Part shown: one piece after another, positions 1 to 19,719 of the stretch
Layout: the number at the start of each line of letters is the position of its first letter
Numbering within the stretch: position 1 is the first letter of the stretch
Assembly: GCA_013054445.1 (NCBI GenBank)
Contig: JAAMPI010000091.1
Span: 1-64,000, forward strand
DNA length: 64,000 bases
From: Cudoniella acicularis
Taxonomy: Eukaryota; Ascomycota; Leotiomycetes; Helotiales; Helotiaceae
Direction of reading: 5' to 3'
The notes under the pieces: generated by a model
What the model was told of the DNA's origin: nothing
The model's input: the letters and a program-made list of their open reading frames with translations, nothing else
Database searches by the model: none
Position numbers and translations under genes: made by a program

Positions 1-1608
1 TTGGGGTTCGGGTTCTGCTACCTTCACTTGATTGTGTTTTACTCGATGGGGTAATTTCTAATTGCCTGGTTACCAGTCCAGTTAAAATTATGAATATGTC
101 ACAGTAGCAAAATCGCTCAGCTTCATTGACTATAAACTGCAAATTAATTATTGATTTGAGGACCGAGAGCCTAGTAGACAGACCACTTAATGTCTCTAAA
201 TCGCTATCCTACTATGGGCTTCTTACAACATATTAGAAATTGGCCATTGCCTCTTCCCAGCACTCAGAAAATACCCGCCTGAGTACTAATGAGGAGTTGA
301 TTTACTTCTGCTCTAGCTGAAATAAGATCATATTTGGCTTAAGAAGCAATAAATATTTCATGATAGTTGGAGTTAAACGGAACCATGTGATCGCTAGAGT
401 AACCTATTCGTAGTCGTCTGTAGTTCAGTCCCTGTTTCCTGCTCCCTACCCCTCGAGATGTAAGAAATATCAGAAAGGATAACCAAACCACAAAGAAAGG
501 ACTAATTTCATATTGGGAATTAATATCTAGATTTTTACTTTAAAAGCATCTGTAGAGTATAAAACGTTTCAGGCCTCTTCAGGCCCTTTCTCCAGTCATA
601 AGGCAGACCCTCGGCCAGGTGTTTTCTGAGTGTCGGGTTCCTACTTAAGCCGACTATCAGTATATTCCGAGTCTACAATTCCTCGTAACGCTCGCAGGCT
701 AGGTAAATTACATGTAGGCTTCCAGAATCAACTCGTAGTCAAATTTCGAGTTTCATTTTGCCATAGTAGAAAACCATTGAGCTCTATCGCCGCTAAGATG
801 AAAATATTCGGACTTTCATCCTTCCTGCTGCTGGCACTCAAAACAAACCCAAGCACTTTATTATTTGGTTTGAAAATTAGTTGAGCGAAGCGTACTCGGT
901 CCGGGTTTCATGAGGGCCGTGGAAATTATTAAAGGCAAGTTAATGTACTTACAGTAGGACAGCAACCTATAGATATCGTAGTAATTAGTCTCTTTTCGCG
1001 TCCTTTCGTAATATTCGCTTCATAAAGGTGAGTGGTTTTGCTCCTGTGAGGTATTCTCAACCCTGCCCTAGGTAGGCTGGATATCGAGTGCGGCCCTCGG
1101 CAAAAACCCAGCCGAGTAAGGCTGTAGTATCTTCTGTGCAATGTCGTTCTTCACAATAACCCAGATTAGCTGGGATTAACATGCTGTAAGTGGTTCATGT
1201 CATCTGAGCCACAAACCATGGTAGAACAGGTTTCGAACAGACCGCGGGAAACTGCAGGGAAGTGGACCTTGGAAAATTGCGGAAGCGGAAGTAAAGCTTA
1301 AGAGGCACTCGGATTTATTGGTAAAGAAAATCTTAGCTCCTCCCTTTCTCTAGTTATAAAAACGAATAAAAACTAAAATTTCCTTAACTTGGCACTTTGG
1401 CATTTCAGCACCTGCAACGCGGGCGCAGACAAAAGAACTATAAGCGCAGCACCCGTGAGAACCTATTCATGCCGGTATCACATCCCAATGTTCAGGGCCA
1501 ACTGCTTCTCATGATTCATAGAAGTCCTAAGATAAATACAGCGAATTCCTGCTGCATCATGCAAGCCCAGCCAGTCAAACACCTAAAGAAACCAGACCTA
1601 GAACCGCC
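1..1608. other. Gene-free left edge
   Basis: No reading frame here looks like a protein. The open frames are short, and none has a signal peptide, domain motif or plausible intron pattern. The last ~250 bases should contain the 3' UTR of the RPL34 gene, which runs in from the right on the minus strand. The rest is of mixed composition without visible tandem repeats. Confidence 0.5.
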
Positions 1609-2254
1609 CTAATGCTTCTTTTGTTGAGACTCCTTGAGCACCTTCTTCACGATTTTCTGCTCCTCAATCAAGAAAGCACGAACGATACGGTCCCGAACGC
1701 AGTTGGCACATCTCGATCCACCATATGCTCGCTGAACGGTCTTCTTTGGGCGGGAGATTTGAGAGTATTCGCGAGGTCGGAGAGCTGGAATCTACGGAGA
1801 ATCAGGATGTCAGAGCCAGTCCAGCTTTGTTTTAACAACACATTGCCTCTCGTATGCAGACAGAATCCAGCTCGAGGCTATTAAATTAACCAAGACCTCT
1901 ACGGTTTCTGATTCTGGGTATTTGCAACCACCTTGTATTTCGGTCTCGTTCGTAGCCCTCGGCGCGGGGAGGGTTTGCTGGTCCTGCTCTTATCCGCCCC
2001 GAGGGCTCCCCTCCGTATTGGACAAAGGTAAATGACTTACTCCTGGTAATTTGATACCGCAGTCTCCGCACTTGGGCGCAGTACCGGCTTTCTTGATGTG
2101 AAGGTATCGAAGCTCGCCGCCGGGTGTCTTGACAACACGAACTTTGTTGGACTTGGTGTTGTATCTGCGCGATTGTCAATTTTCGGTCGGCAAACTGAGA
2201 GACTGCCAATACTCACGGGTTGCGGCGTCTGTATGTCAATCTGTTGGACGTCAT
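1609..2254 (-). CDS. RPL34: 60S ribosomal protein L34 (eL34)
   Basis: This is a structural protein of the cytosolic large ribosomal subunit. Three exons, 2217-2254, 2041-2164 and 1609-1791, join in frame to 114 residues starting [20 protein letters not shown] and ending in KESQQKKH. Donors are GTGAGT and GTAAGT; acceptors are GCGCAG and CCGTAG. Two CxxC pairs, PKCGDCG around residue 50 and SRCANCV around residue 85, are the zinc-binding cysteines of eL34. The very short first exon (38 bases) with an early intron is typical of fungal ribosomal protein genes. The length is slightly below yeast L34 (121). The gene is divergent from PRP8 across a 293 bp shared promoter that holds an ATTGG (inverted CCAAT) near 2384. 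The assignment rests on near-continuous family resemblance. Confidence 0.95.
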
Positions 2255-2547
2255 TTTGGCGGTGATTTGCTTCGATGTCTGGGTGAAGCTGTCGCTGGTC
2301 GTTGAAGTCGAAAAACGTGAGGTAAATATTTGATGTTCTCCAAATTCCTGTTGTGTGGACTAAAAAAGTGACTATGGATTATGATTGGTTACTTAGCGAG
2401 TGTCCCCGTGATGACGCTAAACCCAACCAAGCTTCCTCGTGAAAATACGCTAGTAGCGCGTCTCGAGATAATTTCTGATCCATCTTGCGCCAGTCAACAC
2501 TACTCCACCCATCATCAACTGGAGTCCGGAGATCGTGTGGCATCGAC

Positions 2548-9773
<7,226 letters not shown>

Positions 9774-10554
9774 GAGTCTGTGTGTTGTGCAGGTGGTGAT
9801 GGTGATGGCCAGATCTCTGCATCGATCGACGAAAAGTGACGAGATTGAAAGGGGAGGGATATTCTGCGTTGTTAATCATCTGAGAGTGTACCAAATCTTG
9901 GTAACGGGCGTTTGATCGGAGGTGTGGGCGTCCTGTAACAATGTGTCTATCTGTATAAGCATAAAAAATTTCCATACCGTAGTTGAGTTCAAGATGATCC
10001 TGATGACCGATTTGAGTTCCGTGTGTGCATGATTTGCGTGATCGACAGTGGACTCTCGTCAGTTCAGCCATCAATTGCCGACTGGTGGTCGTGGGACGTG
10101 GAACGGAGAACAGCCGGATGATCAAGGGCAATGTCTCTCATGCATGAAGCGCGAGGGACTGGTGCTGGATTGGCCAGCAGAGCGCCAAAGGGTTGGGATG
10201 AAGCGGAAGATGTACCGGAGTGCAGATGCAGGTTCGCAGATGCAGACAGACTCCTAACGCAGGAACAACAACATTCACCATGGAAGCCGACGAAGGAACG
10301 GGAACGGGACGGCGTCACGGCGGTAGTGCGGCGAAATGGCCACAATGCCCCACCAGTGAAAGTATGTCGGCGGCTCCTCCATGGGCTGCGTGTATGCGGC
10401 GGCAGTGAGAGGGTTCTCGAAGCAGCAATCGAGGGAATAATGCAGAAGAAAGTGGCTGTCGGGCAAGTTGTAGGGTGTAGAGTGTGGAGTGTCAGCTCGT
10501 GAGTTATCCACAGATTCCAAAAATATTTAGAAGATTATTAGGTCTTATTTTTAG
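9774..10554. other. PRP8 3' flank, no gene seen
   Basis: The sequence downstream of the PRP8 stop contains only short incidental frames. The first few hundred bases are probably the PRP8 3' UTR (ATAAAAAATTT near 9960 could serve in polyadenylation). I see no domain or exon pattern. Confidence 0.4.
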
Positions 10555-10746
10555 ATTGTTCAAAAAAGGCTCACAGTTTATGAGCATCTCAGGCGATGCA
10601 CAGTACTCTAATAGCGTAAGACTGTTTAAAAAGTCTCACAGTCTATGAGTATCTCAGGCGATGCACAGTACTGTAATAGCGTAAGACTGTTTAAAAAGTC
10701 TCACAGTTTATGAGTATCTCAGGCGATGCACTGTACCGTAATAGCG
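10555..10746. repeat. Three-copy tandem repeat, ~64-66 bp unit
   Basis: Three imperfect direct copies begin at about 10555, 10621 and 10685. Shared blocks are TTTATGAGTATCTCAGGCG, GATGCACAGTACTGTAATAGC and GTAAGACTGTTTAAAAAGTC, with a few substitutions and one or two small indels. Each unit carries short dyads (AGACT...AGTCT and CTCA...TGAG), so single strands could fold into hairpins. The spacing to PRP8 (0.8 kb downstream) and to the Myb gene (2.5 kb upstream) gives no clear functional link. Confidence 0.9.
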
Positions 10747-10924
10747 AAGCCGACTTCTTAGACATTGGTGTCAGTGACTGAGACATTGATTGAACGATTG
10801 ACCAACCTTGGCAACGGTGGAAACTCAACGTCTTTTAGGCCTTCTCGAACCCACGCTCGTTCTGTTCCTTTCAACATGTGGTTTAACACGCCTGCAGTAC
10901 TCTAAAGCAGGTTGCAGACTGTAG

Positions 10925-10990
10925 ATGCAGACTGTAGATGCAGAGTGGGAGTGTGGGAGTGGGAGTGTGGGAGTGGGAGTGTGGGAGTGC
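10925..10990. repeat. GGGAGTGT-type minisatellite
   Basis: A duplicated GTAGATGCAGACT-like block is followed by alternating GGGAGTGT and GGGAGT units, a G-rich simple repeat on the plus strand. It probably arose by slippage. Confidence 0.85.
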
Positions 10991-13224
10991 ATGCGTCGCG
11001 AGAACCTGCGGGTAAGTACCACTTGTGTACTAATAAACAGCAGCAATAGATTAAAATCGACAGCGCGCAGACAAACGGCTATCGCACTGTCAATTCTCCA
11101 GACTACCTAGGTAACCTGGGTCCTGGGTACTCCGTCCATCCTACAAACTCCCCTCAATCGTCAATGTGCCTCCCGAACCCGAACGCGAGCAGCATTGCAG
11201 CGTTCTCCCTTCCAGGAAGTATCACGGCAGACTACATTTCACCTCACTCTGGTACTGGGAACCTTAGAACCTTCAACCTGGGACAAGCCTGCGCGCTGGT
11301 ATCACGGGCTCCTGGACTCCTGGACTCCTGGCCTTCTTCTGGGCTCACGGGATGGTGTTCGTTACCGCTTCTGCTCACTGGTCAGAGAGCGTTCGACGCT
11401 TGACCCCCCCGGAAATCGCTTGCCTATGCTTTGAAGGCACTCGTGTGACTCTGGACGCTTCTTCAGACGAGTCGACGACGTTCCGGCGTTGACGGCAGCA
11501 CCGAGATAGCGAACATACACAGCATGAGGAGGTAATATCAGTCCAATATTAATGGTTCAGGTGCAGGGGCCTGGGGGGAAAGGTGCGCTTGGGGCTCCTT
11601 TGAGGAGAGCCCAGAAAATCAATCTTGCAATTCCATCTAATGCTGACGATGATCAGCGATCTAACATCGGCTGGCCATACAGTGCCGTCACCACCACCAC
11701 GCTCTTTGCGGTTGATGCGCTCCAAGGGGCCTCTGGGCCTCTCAGGCGGCGTATAGGCATAGGTGCGTACTAGAAGCAGAAGTCTTTTCAGATGCCAATG
11801 CTAGATCTCAGATGCTAGGTGCTAGTAGGTGCCGGGCGCTAGAGGCCAGATGCCAGATGCCAGATGCTTTGCATCCGCCACCACTTCCGTACCTCTCCCC
11901 ATCCTTATCCAACAGCCTCATCTCGAGTGAGCGCGTCTGGCAGTCCCAGGCGCAGGCATAGACGCGCCGCGACCAGCAGCCTTGGACCATGAACAATCTC
12001 CTTGTCAGCAAACGAGCCAGGTGGTGGCATGTCCTCCGTACGAAGTTTTCTGCGTTGTTGTCTCGAGCTCCTCATCATCGACTACCCTCTTCTGGCTGCA
12101 TTGCTTCATCATCTCCGTTCAGCAATCGTCATCCTATGATGGGCGGCGGCTGCGATATTCTAATATAACGAGATCCCTGTGCATAAAATATGGCAGCAGG
12201 GGTGTACTCTCGGTTCCGAGAGTGCAATGCCTGTTGCTGTTCGTCCAGGCTATCCACACATCGCTGCTCGTCGTTCGCAACGCCTGCTGGCCCTGCTGGG
12301 CCGCCTGTCTGCAAGCGTGGGCAGGGCAGGGTCTGCAAGGGCCGCGAGGGTTTCAGCGTTGGCGGCGGACCTTTGTCTTGGGGGGGTTTTCTTCTGGCAG
12401 ACGCTGGAGACAGGCCTCCAGCAGTCCGCCATGTCTCACAACCTTCTATGCAGTCTTCTAGAGCTCATGCCTGTGGAGTGCTGGCCTCGCAGGCTTCTTG
12501 GCGGGCCTTCTCTCCCTGTTGACCCCGTTGGCCCTGTTGACAGCTACCTGTCAAGCTGGCGCCGCCGCCCCGTCCTCCATGGCCCATGCCCTCTGCCATG
12601 CAGAGTTCCCGGCTCGGGATCTTCTGTGCTAGGTTTCCCTATTCGGCCTTGCTCCCCTTGGATCCCCTAGGGCATAATCCGAAAGTTGATGCCTCCCCCC
12701 AAAAGTCTGTCCACATGCATCATTCGCCTTACTGCTCAACACAATTGTCGTCTCGTCCAAGGAGAATCATGGTGTGCTTGGAGTGATTTTTCAAGTCTCG
12801 TCTGCGCCTTTAATTAGTGGCCTACATTCGCGGTCAATGCTTGGTTAACTAGAGATCAGACGATAGATATAATGCAAAGGCATGCCCTCCCTACCAGCTC
12901 TTTATCTCTCTTCGTTCCTATACCACCAACTACCGCTATATCGCGGGACAGCGCCCCTCACGGAAGAAGGTTGACCCTTTTGTTTCGAGTCTCATCGCAT
13001 TTTCCTCTCAAATGCCATTCTCGGATGCTCAGCAATCAACCTATATAAGAGTCTTATATAGACAGCTTTCGAAACACGCACAGTCGCACTGCACCTAAAA
13101 ACAAACAACCGACAGAGCATCCACGAGCCTTCTAGAAACATAACACGACCCAGCAGTGATCCAGCACGTAGTAACTCTGCCCCCGGCGACCTGCGAGAGC
13201 AGTTCGCTGTGGCGGAATCCATGC
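10991..13224. other. Long GC-rich upstream region of the Myb gene
   Basis: No protein-coding gene could be supported. The stretch is rich in C/T tracts and short repeats such as AGATGCC (11845-11870). Several small upstream ATGs occur in the last 1.5 kb. A long promoter or 5' leader is a common arrangement for fungal regulatory genes; that this applies here is inference. Confidence 0.4.
13042..13060 (+). promoter_or_regulatory. TATA-like element upstream of the Myb gene
   Basis: TATATAAG at 13042-13049 is followed by CTTATATA at 13053-13060, about 165-180 bases before the chosen ATG. It is followed by an A/C-rich leader, as expected for a fungal promoter. No start-site data are available. 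Confidence 0.4.
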
Positions 13225-14192
13225 ATGTCTGGGTATCGGCCAGGCCACGATGGAAATCCATATATCGACCAGTATGCTCCTCCGCCCGAACAACCTCCCG
13301 AGGAGCGCGTCTTCGGATCGCATCCATCAGAAATCCAGCACGGCGGCGGTCCAGGTCTCAGTACCCCTCACGATCCTTACGGCGCACATCAACAGCAGCA
13401 GCAGCAGCATCATCAACAGCCTCACCACCAACACCAAGTGTACCCAGGGCCGCTTGCGCCGAGCATGGCCCACCACCAATCCTCTCAGTACGGTGGTGGG
13501 CATAACATGATGTATCCCCCGCCGCCGCGACAGATGCACCCAACGTCTGGCACCAAAAGACCACGAGATGACGACGATTTGGGGGAAATGGGGGTGCCTC
13601 TTCCGCATATGGGACCTGGAGAAATGCCCGGAATGTCGCAACACATGCAACAACCGGACATGATGAGTTATGGCGCGTCTCCTATCCATCAATTTCACAC
13701 GCATCCGCTCCCTCCTAATGTTCATCAACCGAAACGAGCTCGAGGCGACGATCCAAACTCACAGATGATATCGTCGCCACCGGCGGGAGGCGCTCCAAGT
13801 GTTGTTGGCCATCCGGGAATGCCAGAGCCAGCTCTGAGGCCTCGAGGACCGAAACTGAAATTCACACCCGAGGATGACCAGAAGCTTGTGGATTTGAAGG
13901 AGAGTAAGAACTTGACTTGGAAACAAATTGCAGAATTTTTCCCGGGACGGTCTTCAGGCACTTTGCAGGTTCGCTATTGCACCAAGTTGAAAGCCAAGAC
14001 AACTCAGTGGACTGAAGAGACGGTAAGTTACTCCAGACAGCGTTTGAAGCCAGCTCCTGACATTTCTATCAGATTCAAAAACTTCGGACGGCCCTCCATG
14101 ACTATGAGCAAGAGAAGTGGCGGATCATTGCACAGAAAGTTGGCACAGGGTTCACGTCGGCTGCTTGTAAAGAGAAGGCTATGGAGTTATAG
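13225..14192 (+). CDS. Two-repeat Myb/SANT DNA-binding protein
   Basis: A likely nuclear transcription regulator of 305 residues from exons 13225-14022 and 14073-14192 (50 bp intron, donor GTAAGT). The N-terminal two thirds is low complexity: Pro/His/Gln-rich, with a QQQQQQHHQQ run near residue 55 and a basic KRPRDDDD patch. The last ~95 residues form two SANT/Myb repeats: LKFTPEDDQKLVDLKESKN with a second helix TWKQIAEFFPGRSSGTLQVR, then TQWTEETIQKLRTALHDYEQ with KWRIIAQKVGTGFTSAAC. The second repeat is completed only after splicing, which supports the intron. The protein ends right after repeat 2. ATG 13225 (MSGYRPG) is preferred; an in-frame ATG at 13156 would add 23 residues of unlikely composition. 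I cannot name the target genes. Confidence 0.85.
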
Positions 14193-17100
14193 CATTCAGT
14201 GTCTCCAGCAGAAGCACCCGCTTCTGATCTTGGGGACACGGAATTTTAGCTCACCACAGCACAAACTTGAGGACATAGCTAGTTCTCTTGAGTGCCTTGA
14301 ATTCGCAGCCAAGACATTCTCCTTTAAATCCGAATTCCACCCTTCCTAAACTCCTCCACCCTGACAATCTGGACGAGAGATCCCTCGACCAATTTTCCTG
14401 TACAAAGGCAAATTACATTACATACGACTACAATTTCACTTCAACACACTCCTTTACGCGACTGGAGCGCGCCTACTTCACGAGCACTCTTTTTTTTCCT
14501 ACACTCATTACATGAAAATCTGGGAATAACGACTCTTTCCTCTCCGCTGGTTGGAATGGCAGCGATACGAGGGACGACAGGGTTGGGAGGCGAAGCATAT
14601 GAAGGTGTAATCGGAGTGGACGAATTGTTTGGAGGGATATACGGAAAGGGGCCTTCATATGATAATTGCGTCGCATATATCCCACACGGAAAACACGGCT
14701 CGTGGGCGTACAACATCATGTCAGAATACTTACAATATTTTTCATTTTCGTTGGGTTTTCGTTTCTCCTTTTCTTCTACAAAAGACTATACCCCAAGGCG
14801 CGAAGCGATGCTCAAGTCGTTCACGGTATTCTATTTCTACATATATACTTTTTTTTTTCTCTCCCGGGGTCGGGACTTCTTTCCTTGGTCCTTTTACATA
14901 CGGAGGATGGGTAAATCAAGAGGGACGGAGGAATTTGGCTGAGGCTGGCATTGTCACAAAAAAGATGGGCATGGAATAAGGGAAGACCAATAGACTATCA
15001 AGGAAATGTTTTAGTATCAGTTATACAAGTTAATTCTTCCTCTCGTCCGGAGGTACATTACAATCACATCAAGTTGGGGAAGGTGCCTGCATTCCGATGC
15101 GCTGTTCAGACCGCCAGTTCCTCAGCCGCTGTTCGGGGCTTTTGCTCTGCCAGGGGAAAGGGGGGAGGAGGGCTGTAGTGAACACGCGGGCTCCTGGGCC
15201 TCAACTCGAGTTGTCGCAATCCAAACCATCACCACGAGACACCAGAACCAGAAATCAAAAGGTTACATCGCGCACACCATCCAATCAGCCCCTCAAGCCC
15301 GCCCAAGACAAGCCGGAGAAATAATTGTCAGCACCCAACACCTGGGACTGCGGCCGACCTCTCACAACCCGACACGTCATCTACAGTGTACTTGGCCGTC
15401 CAAAAAAATTTCTCTTGAGGAGTTCAAGAGCCTCCTTTGAGACTTGCCGGAGCAGCCCTAACGGCGCGAAGCCGGTTTCAGAATTTTTTCTTCCTTGAGA
15501 GCTCGGAGTGAGAGGGCGAAAGAGGGAGGGGTGAGTGACGAAGAACGCATAATTGAGGTTTTATGACTGACTGGTATGCGTTATGCGTTGGTTAATTTTT
15601 TTTTTCGATTTTTTTTTTCTCTCTCGATCTTTTTTGGATTATTGGTTCGCACAAGTGCCTGTTTTTGAGTTTTTTGTCAGCTCGATGAAGACAACAGGGT
15701 TCGTTGGGGTGAAAAAGATGGTTCTGGNTGATGGCAGAGGTTGTGGTGAAGTGCCTTTTCGGAGACCCAAAAAGGATGGAGAATTGTTAATGCGGTGGGT
15801 CGTGTCCCGCAGGTGTCTGGGCTATCACACGGCCGCTAAAGGCAAAATGTTATCCCAAGTTTTGGTTTATCGATAGCGAGAGGCTGCGCTGTGGGTGGTG
15901 GGGTGCAGTGCCGTGGGCTGCAGATAGGGTCGCATGAGGTGGGTGGGTTTAGTAGTCTCGGGGGCCGTGTGGGCGTGTGGGCACTGGCGCTGCAAGCCCT
16001 GCTCAGGGCTGGGGCAGTGGAGGGGTTGTTTCACGAACCGTGCACCACCACGCGCTGATTTGATTCAGACATCCAATCTTCCCGCCCATCTCCCCCTTTT
16101 TACCATTCCAGAAGAAAGAGGGTCCAAGAGGCCACGAGAGCGGAGCTCGATACTCGCATCCGAAGCCTATTGCGCGATCAGTCGCCGTGTATTTCTATTT
16201 TCGACACGGCAAAATGACGCGTGGAGTCGATCGCCTGGACCGAGATGATTTGCCATGCTATTCTGAGTGTTTCAATGTTTGACCGTTGATGCCGCTCTGC
16301 CTTCGGATCAGGGTAGCAGCACCGAGCACGCAGGGGAACAAATGTACATTGGTGCTGTACTCCGCTCTCTCGACAGGGAAACGACATCATCGAAACATTG
16401 CCATGTACCTCAACGATTAGAATTTAAATTGCCATGTTCGCAATTGATCTGCCGAACCGTGCTTACTAAAACCTCATTAAACAAGGGACAATGCAGGATT
16501 TATTGCTATTCACGTCGGGGCTGCCAGTGGCTTCATCAACCGATATTCTAGAAGGTCGCCAAGGCAATTTCTCAGCCCAGGAGGTAGGGCCAGCAGTTCG
16601 TAAGGCACATGTTCCAACAATAGTCTCAATATTCCGCATTTCGATCTCGGAGATTTTACGGCCTTTCTAGAAGCTTTCCCATTAGGCGGACTTCCCCGGT
16701 ACAAGGTGCAAAACCAAGGTTTCTAGAGGTTCTATATTGATCTGATGTCAATACTGACTTTAACCAAAATTATTGCACACGTGATCTTCATGCGTTTGGC
16801 ATCTTCTTTTTCAATACAATGTTGCCTAGCCAAGCCCTTGTTGCAGGAAGATACCTCTTCGAGATTACGTTATTGTGGCATTTTCTACAAGGGAAAAGAA
16901 GTCACGAGGGCTTGTGAATTTTTCTAGGTTTCTAGGCAGCAAATCATGAGAATCGTATAGTTGAGTGTTTGTGCTTTCTTCTAGTACCAAAAAATTTGAA
17001 TAATAAGAATTGATAATTTCAGTGGAGTATGTGCTGAGGTCACAATTGTTGCCATTGTACAAAACACCTAGCTTTAACCTTTGAGCAGAACTTCAGAAGG

Positions 17101-19719
17101 GTACGCTAGAAATTATAATAGTTATGGTGTATTTTTATTGGGAAGGGATTTGTCACAGCAGTTATGCTGGTAACACCTAAAACTCTAGATGGGAAACTAT
17201 TAGAACTATCGTTGATAGATGAGCGTTTAGCGCAAGCCGGAGTAAATTTCAAAACTGTTGCGCCCACAAGCTCAAGTTGTTGTATCATTATGCATATTAT
17301 TATATGAAGTTCTCACAAGCCCTCCGATATAAATGCGTCGACTTCAACCCGCGAACTAAGAACTATAGACAGCCAAAAGTCAAAAGTCGACATGTACATT
17401 TAAATATGTGGAAATCGTAGCATGGTTATACTAGGTAGCTAGAGGTTGAATCCGATATGAGAAACTCATAGCAGACAGTCATCTGACATCCACTGCATCT
17501 GGTTGTACCCAGTAATCTCCGGATGGTCATGTTTCACCGTTACATTTCACACAGTTACACTTGTACAGCCACACATCGAAGAGAGGCATTCGGCGTTCGC
17601 ATGAGGAGAGACATGGGTATTGAGGAGAGGCACTCATAGTCTCACAGTGGGAAACACGCTCACAAAAAGCAGAGGCACTCGCACGAGGAGGCGTACTTAT
17701 AAAGCCACAGTAGGAGAGCTATCTAGACTATACCAAAAAATAGGCATGAATTGTAAGATTCATAGATATAGGCTATAGCCTGCTACTACTCAGTACTTCT
17801 CCTGCTTCTTCCGCCAAGCCACAAGAGGAAAGAGGTTCAAACCCGATGTGACATTCACATGAGGAGACACACCCACAAAAGAGAGGCTTTTAGTTAGTAA
17901 TAGAAGAGTGAACGGATTCTCATTGAGTTAAAGTTCGAATGTAATTTTGTCGTATGACTGTTCGGAGAGAGTTGAGGGTTGTAGAACAGTTTGGTATTGC
18001 ATATTTGAAACGTATATAAGTGTAGTTTTAGTGGGAGGGTTGTAACAAGGTGGACAAGGCTATGAAGAAGAGAGTAGGCTTACAATCTAGATCTAGCCAT
18101 AGTCATTGATAAGTTACTCGACAGTACCTCCACAGGTAAATAAATACATATAAGGCATGTTATGGCCCGAGTATTTTAAGTTGAAAGAAATAATGGCAGT
18201 CAAGCAGTATCTGAACAAAGCAATTGCGTTGTAAAAGGAGAGTTTATTGCGTATCTGGATAAATAAATGAAATCGAAGAATGTTCAAGAATAAGGCTGCA
18301 GAAATCTCAAAATCCATTTTGGTAGTGAAATTTGTTAGCACTAGCAATGTGAAAAAACAATTCTTGACCATTCCTCTGCTGTAATTCCTAAACTAGAGAT
18401 GAATAAGTACCACTTAGTCAGAAATAAAAAAAAGACAAATCTCCCAAATGCCACTTGAATTAAATTTGATGCCTGAAATGCTACTCCAGCAAGGGCAAGA
18501 CAACCTACAAAAATAGCGAGGTGGTCTATAAACCTTTATATACTTCTTGAATTTATCATAGCGAGTATTGACGACTGAGATATTCAGTTTTAAAAGTACT
18601 CATTTGTGGTTTCATCCGAACGAGTCAATCTATGAGCCTTTTCTCATTCATTTACTACCCGCGAAACAGATGTATTACACCAAGTAACACGAAGAAGAAG
18701 AGTATCCCGGGTATTGATATATATTTTTGACGGTATTTGAGGTATTTACCGATAAAAAAAAAAAGCAAATTTGAAATAGGTACCCACAGGCGATGGGTGT
18801 AAAGCAAATCCACATAAATAGAAGTGAGTTGTCCCCCGGCGGGTTCTCTAATTAATGATTGGATGTAAAGTCTTTCCCAGATACGGAAACCGTGTGCCAA
18901 TAACTTCTACATAACTTCTTCACCGAATACGCAGTGACATCGCGAAAGCTCTAAACATCAGGCTCGAGTGATGTAAAGGCCGACACGAGTGTTTTGAGAA
19001 ATAGCGATACGGTCGAGATTGATAAAAGGATATTCGAAATCCAACGCAATATGGTCGTATGAAGCAGAAATACCACGTAACATGCTGATAAAAATATTCA
19101 TTTTCAAATGGGTTCGATCAAAGCCATCACAACTTCATTTCAGCTCACTTGAACTGGATTTTTGGGATTTGCAATCCTCGAAACTCCTTTATCTTGAGTT
19201 AAAAAAGACGCCATTTCGCATAAGGAGTGATGTTGGCTTGATGCAATTCCCCTGGTTTCCCAAACTGTCAATCGCTTCAACAAATTGGTACCATATTTTC
19301 CCTCGGAGGTGGGAGCCGGGAGGAACCAGGAGGATGAGACACCCTCTGACTGTAGGGCATTCAGGGGAAGGGACAAAGGAATAAATTACTCGGATCGCAT
19401 TTAGATGCCCTTACGGAATTATGGTGTTTGACCCTGGCACATCGCAATTGTTACCTTGAAAATCGATAAAGACGCAATTGAAGCGATGATAGAATCATCC
19501 GGTCCAGAAAAGCAGTTTTGATAAAACAAATATATTTGGATTTTAAGTAGTAGGCAAGTGTTTAATAATTGGATTGTTGGAAGACGTTGCGCCTCGGCCG
19601 TCGAACAAATAATGGGCCCATGATCACGTGCTACTTACATCTTAGCTCGGCTAGAAGCGTTCACATTTCAACCTCATCTGAATCGTACCATTCAACCTAC
19701 AACCCCCAATTGAGCCGCC
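14193..19719. other. Gene-poor, mostly AT-rich 5.5 kb stretch
   Basis: No credible gene. The first ~800 bases probably include the Myb 3' UTR. Poly-T runs lie at 14850 and 15595-15640, and an ambiguous base at 15728. From about 16.4 kb the sequence becomes AT-rich with many stops in all frames, as in degraded or RIP-affected fungal DNA. Around 17575-17880 loose repeats of GAGAGGCACTC / CATGAGGAG recur. I see no transposase motif and no terminal repeats. Confidence 0.45.

Noticed and set aside
929..1141. Open frame on the minus strand with Arg/Cys-rich, rDNA-like look.
   Set aside because: No recognisable rRNA block or protein motif; too short and without partner exons.
12179..12670. Several overlapping 110-163 codon frames on the plus strand.
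   Set aside because: They arise from GC-rich C/T tracts; Cys/Arg/Ser-rich translations with no domain or splice logic.
14441..14942. Overlapping open frames on both strands after the Myb gene.
   Set aside because: Low-complexity, poly-T-rich and without motifs; probably 3' UTR.
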